Positions 61,804 to 64,000 of a stretch of DNA of 64,000 nt are shown here, one piece after another. The stretch is taken from NCBI RefSeq assembly GCF_000702005.1, contig NZ_JNKI01000015.1:1-64000 (forward strand). Direction: 5' to 3'. The stretch comes from Selenomonas sp. ND2010 (GTDB lineage: Bacteria > Bacillota > Negativicutes > Selenomonadales > Selenomonadaceae). Under the pieces are notes generated by a model that made no database searches, was not told the DNA's origin, and saw only the letters and a list, made by a program, of their open reading frames with translations. The position numbers and the translations under genes are program-made. Each line of letters starts with the position of its first letter. Within the stretch, counting starts at the first letter, position 1.

Positions 61804-61851
61804 TGAGACTGCTCAACGATGAGAAATGCGTGGGAGCAGTCTCTTTTTTTG
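61804..61851 (+). terminator. Terminator of the t6A operon
   Basis: GAGACTGCTC pairs with GAGCAGTCTC across a 19-nt loop, followed by seven T. Confidence 0.88.
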
Positions 61852-61903
61852 GAAGTTTGCGCTATGGTAGTTGTTAGGGAGAACGGATGGGAGATGATTG
61901 TGG

Positions 61904-63361
61904 ATGGATATGGCGGAGCTGTGTCGTCAACAGACGAATTTGACGGTAAAGCAGATTGGTTTGTTGGAGCGGATGAAGATTGTTTTTCCGTTTTTGGCCG
62001 ATCTTGTCCATGGACAACTGACGGTTTATGTACCGGCAGCCAAAACAGGAAGTTTTGTGATTATTGCTCAAGAGCGTCCGCGGACTATTTATATGTCAAA
62101 GCGAGAGTCTGATTATGGAAAACTGCAGCCTGCCATTGAAGAGCCATTAGTGCAGGACACGATGACAACGGGAATGCCCGGAAAAGGCAAGCGGGAATGG
62201 ACGTATGGTTCTTTGATTGATATGTATACCTATGCGATTCGCGATGGGAATCGCGTTATCGGGGTGGTAAGTTTTGAAGTGGACGGAGACCGTCTGCAGA
62301 TTGATGGGTATCGCTGCCTGCTGGCAACTGCGGTAGATGTGTTAGGACATGCACGCAAGGGAGTAGAGCTGGAACAGTATCGGGGAATTTCGGCTAGTGA
62401 TGGCATCCTGATTACGGATCAGTTTAGCCGTATTGTGTTTGCCAATGCAGCGGCTCAGCGGATATACCGGGTCCTTGGGGTCGGCAGTTTGCGAGGATGC
62501 CACTTGTTTGACCGTCAGTTGACCCGTCATATCTGCCGGGAGACTATGGAGCGAGAGCGGCCTTGGCAGAAGGAATTGACTGCGGGCAATTTGACGCTTA
62601 TTCGGCGTCAGATTGATTTGCAGGAAGGTGGGCAACTGGTACGACGTATTGTCATATTATCGGATGTGACTGAGGTGCGGGCGAAAGACAAGGAAATTCG
62701 CATCAAGTCTGCCGTAATCCAGGAAATCCATCATCGCGTCAAAAATAATCTGCAGACGATTGCCAGTCTTTTACGGCTGCAGGCTAGGCGCAGCCAGTCG
62801 GAAGAGGTGCGTCAAGCCTTACAGGAGAGTGTGAATCGTGTTCTGTCGATTTCGGTCGTACATGAATTCCTCTCCCAGCAGGGGGAGGAGGCTATTCATG
62901 TGCAACAGGTGATGCAGCAGATATTCGATTTGGTAGGACGCAATATGGCTGACAGTCAATTTATCATTCGGACTGAGTATAGCGGTCCCGATGTGGTATT
63001 GCCTTCTAAATATGCAAGTTCTTTGGCATTGGTACTGAACGAATTGGTCTTAAATGCCATGGAACATGCTTTTAACGGCCGTCCTTCGGGGAAAATCGGT
63101 TTGTCGGTTCAAGCGGATGAAAATTATTGGAACCTTGATTTATATGATGATGGCTGTGGTTTGCCGGAAAATTTCGATCTCCGCAAGACGCGTTCTTTGG
63201 GGCTTTCTATTGTCCGCACTTTGATCGAGGGGGATTTGGAAGGAAGCTTTACCTTGGAAAATGATGGACGTGGCCGGGGGTATGGAACTCATGCCCGCAT
63301 CAGCGTGCCAAAGCCGGAACAGGAAATATCCAACGAAGTAGTTCAGAGTCTGGAGGAATGA
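61904..63361 (+). CDS. PdtaS-like sensor histidine kinase
   Basis: A 485-residue soluble kinase with no membrane helices. A GAF-like input domain (about 1-150) and a PAS domain (about 165-260, ISASDGILITDQFSRIVFANAA) precede a HisKA_2 dimerisation region with phospho-acceptor His in EIHHRVKNNLQTIASLLRL, then a HATPase domain (ELVLNAMEHAF, DDGCGLPENFD). This matches PdtaS-type kinases that phosphorylate ANTAR regulators. ATG at 61904 chosen over a TTG at 61898. Signal unknown. Confidence 0.88.
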   Translation: MDMAELCRQQTNLTVKQIGLLERMKIVFPFLADLVHGQLTVYVPAAKTGSFVIIAQERPRTIYMSKRESDYGKLQPAIEEPLVQDTMTTGMPGKGKREWTYGSLIDMYTYAIRDGNRVIGVVSFEVDGDRLQIDGYRCLLATAVDVLGHARKGVELEQYRGISASDGILITDQFSRIVFANAAAQRIYRVLGVGSLRGCHLFDRQLTRHICRETMERERPWQKELTAGNLTLIRRQIDLQEGGQLVRRIVILSDVTEVRAKDKEIRIKSAVIQEIHHRVKNNLQTIASLLRLQARRSQSEEVRQALQESVNRVLSISVVHEFLSQQGEEAIHVQQVMQQIFDLVGRNMADSQFIIRTEYSGPDVVLPSKYASSLALVLNELVLNAMEHAFNGRPSGKIGLSVQADENYWNLDLYDDGCGLPENFDLRKTRSLGLSIVRTLIEGDLEGSFTLENDGRGRGYGTHARISVPKPEQEISNEVVQSLEE

Positions 63362-63366
63362 CATTT

Positions 63367-63954
63367 ATGAAAAAGAAATGCCTGCGATTGGTGATTGCTG
63401 ATAACGAATCGATTATTCGCCTGGATCTTCGGGAAATGTTGGAAGATGCCGGACACGAAGTGGTGGGGGAAGCCATCAATGGACGAAAGGCTGTGGAGCT
63501 TACCCGGATGCATAAGCCGGATTTGGTCATCATGGATATTAAGATGCCAGAAATGGATGGCATCACTGCTGCTCGTAAGATATCTGCGGAGAAATTGGCA
63601 CCAGTGCTTTTATTGACAGCGTTTAGTCAGTCGGACATTGTGGAGAAAGCAAAAGATTCCGGTGTGTTGGGGTATTTGGTAAAGCCGGTAAAGGAAAGTA
63701 ATCTCTTTCCCGCCATGGAGATTGCACTTTCCCGTTGGGAAGAGATGCAAGGGATGGAAGAGGAGTTGGGAAAGCTCAAAGATTCGCTGGAAACGCGAAA
63801 AACGGTGGATAGAGCAAAGGGGATTTTGATGGCGGCCCATAGGCTTAGTGAACAGGAAGCTTATCGCCGGATTCAACGTTATGCGATGACGAAACGGCTT
63901 AGCATTAAGGAAGTAGCTGAAGCTATTGTGCGGGCGGCCGGCGGAAAGGTATAA
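63367..63954 (+). CDS. Response regulator with ANTAR RNA-binding domain (PdtaR-like)
   Basis: A 195-residue regulator. The receiver domain (about 5-120) has phospho-acceptor Asp in VIMDIKMPEMDG and Lys in YLVKPVKES. A coiled coil leads into a C-terminal ANTAR domain (about 135-190, TVDRAKGILMAAHRLSEQEA). ANTAR proteins bind paired RNA hairpins and prevent transcription termination. It is coupled to the kinase gene; an ATG at 63358 overlaps the stop but is too close to GGAGGA, so 63367 is chosen. Confidence 0.92.
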   Translation: MKKKCLRLVIADNESIIRLDLREMLEDAGHEVVGEAINGRKAVELTRMHKPDLVIMDIKMPEMDGITAARKISAEKLAPVLLLTAFSQSDIVEKAKDSGVLGYLVKPVKESNLFPAMEIALSRWEEMQGMEEELGKLKDSLETRKTVDRAKGILMAAHRLSEQEAYRRIQRYAMTKRLSIKEVAEAIVRAAGGKV

Positions 63955-63969
63955 AACGAAGAGTCTGTT

Positions 63970-63994
63970 TTGACCAGTCAACTTGACCAGTCAA
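63970..63994. repeat. Tandem 12-bp palindrome-like repeats
   Basis: TTGACCAGTCAA occurs twice, at 63970-63981 and 63983-63994, one base apart. Each copy has TTGAC/GTCAA arms. They follow the ANTAR gene and could be an operator for the next gene outside the window. Confidence 0.6.
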
Positions 63995-64000
63995 AAGGGA

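Noticed and set aside
61819-62112. 97-codon plus-strand frame before the sensor kinase
   Set aside because: It begins inside the tsaD terminator and overlaps the kinase in another frame; the kinase N-terminal domain is better supported.

Overview
The window is a stretch of chromosome from a diderm Firmicute of the class Negativicutes, most likely close to Selenomonas or Mitsuokella. That placement is an inference from gene content. Firmicutes-type housekeeping genes (FapR, Prp with an N-extended L27, LCP protein, CvfB-like protein, YqeK, CheV) occur beside an RND efflux pump, which needs an outer membrane, and a tandem PTP-like phytase of the kind known from Selenomonas ruminantium and Mitsuokella multacida. 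There is no prophage, transposase, rRNA operon or CRISPR array.

Layout. 1-2300: the right half of a large structured repeat, then a chemoreceptor. 2.4-11.3 kb: rplU-prp-rpmA, then obg-yhbY-proB-proA-(small membrane ORF)-nadD-yqeK-LCP-rsfS-S1 protein. 11.4-18.7 kb: cheV, an orphan solute-binding protein, rimO-cinA-DEAD helicase, and two secreted proteins of unknown function. 18.8-22.5 kb: tRNA-Gln and a DUF4127 gene on the minus strand, then rsmD-coaD-coiled-coil protein. 22.5-29.1 kb: a nickel-pincer lactate racemase locus made of a divergent Mga-like regulator, larA, larD, a 570-bp structured non-coding element, larB and an unbroken larC; larE is not in the window. 29.2-38.2 kb: rpiB-like gene, yceD-rpmF, then the fatty-acid operon fapR-plsX-fabK-fabD-fabG-acpP-NMO/fabK-like-fabF-rnc. 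38.3-50.2 kb: MBL-fold protein, MarR regulator divergent from an RND pump, recA-recX, guaA, tRNA-Pro, DnaJ-domain membrane protein and an ABC-F ATPase. 50.2-58.1 kb: an organic-phosphate acquisition locus (AraC regulator, OPA-type transporter, 971-residue metallophosphoesterase, small secreted protein, tandem PTP-like phytase). 58.2-64 kb: rubrerythrin, the t6A genes tsaE-tsaB-rimI-tsaD, and a PdtaS/PdtaR-like kinase and ANTAR regulator pair.

The most unusual object is the non-coding element at about 26363-26945, whose right half recurs at 1-212. It is built from two long hairpins. These are diverged inverted copies of each other, with sequence changes that keep the stems paired, and their apical loops are complementary over 19 nt. 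A 13-nt outer stem (reconstructed from both copies) closes the whole element, and a T-run follows a short hairpin at the 3' end. It looks like a large structured RNA or a mobile palindromic element and lies between larAD and larBC.

Functional links: NadD makes the NaAD that LarB uses to build the Lar cofactor; Prp trims the L27 encoded next to it; FapR probably controls its own operon through a box just past its promoter; and the AraC regulator probably controls the divergent transporter and phosphoesterase. Start codons were moved from the longest frame to the codon best placed behind a Shine-Dalgarno sequence wherever these differed. TTG is unusually common as a start.
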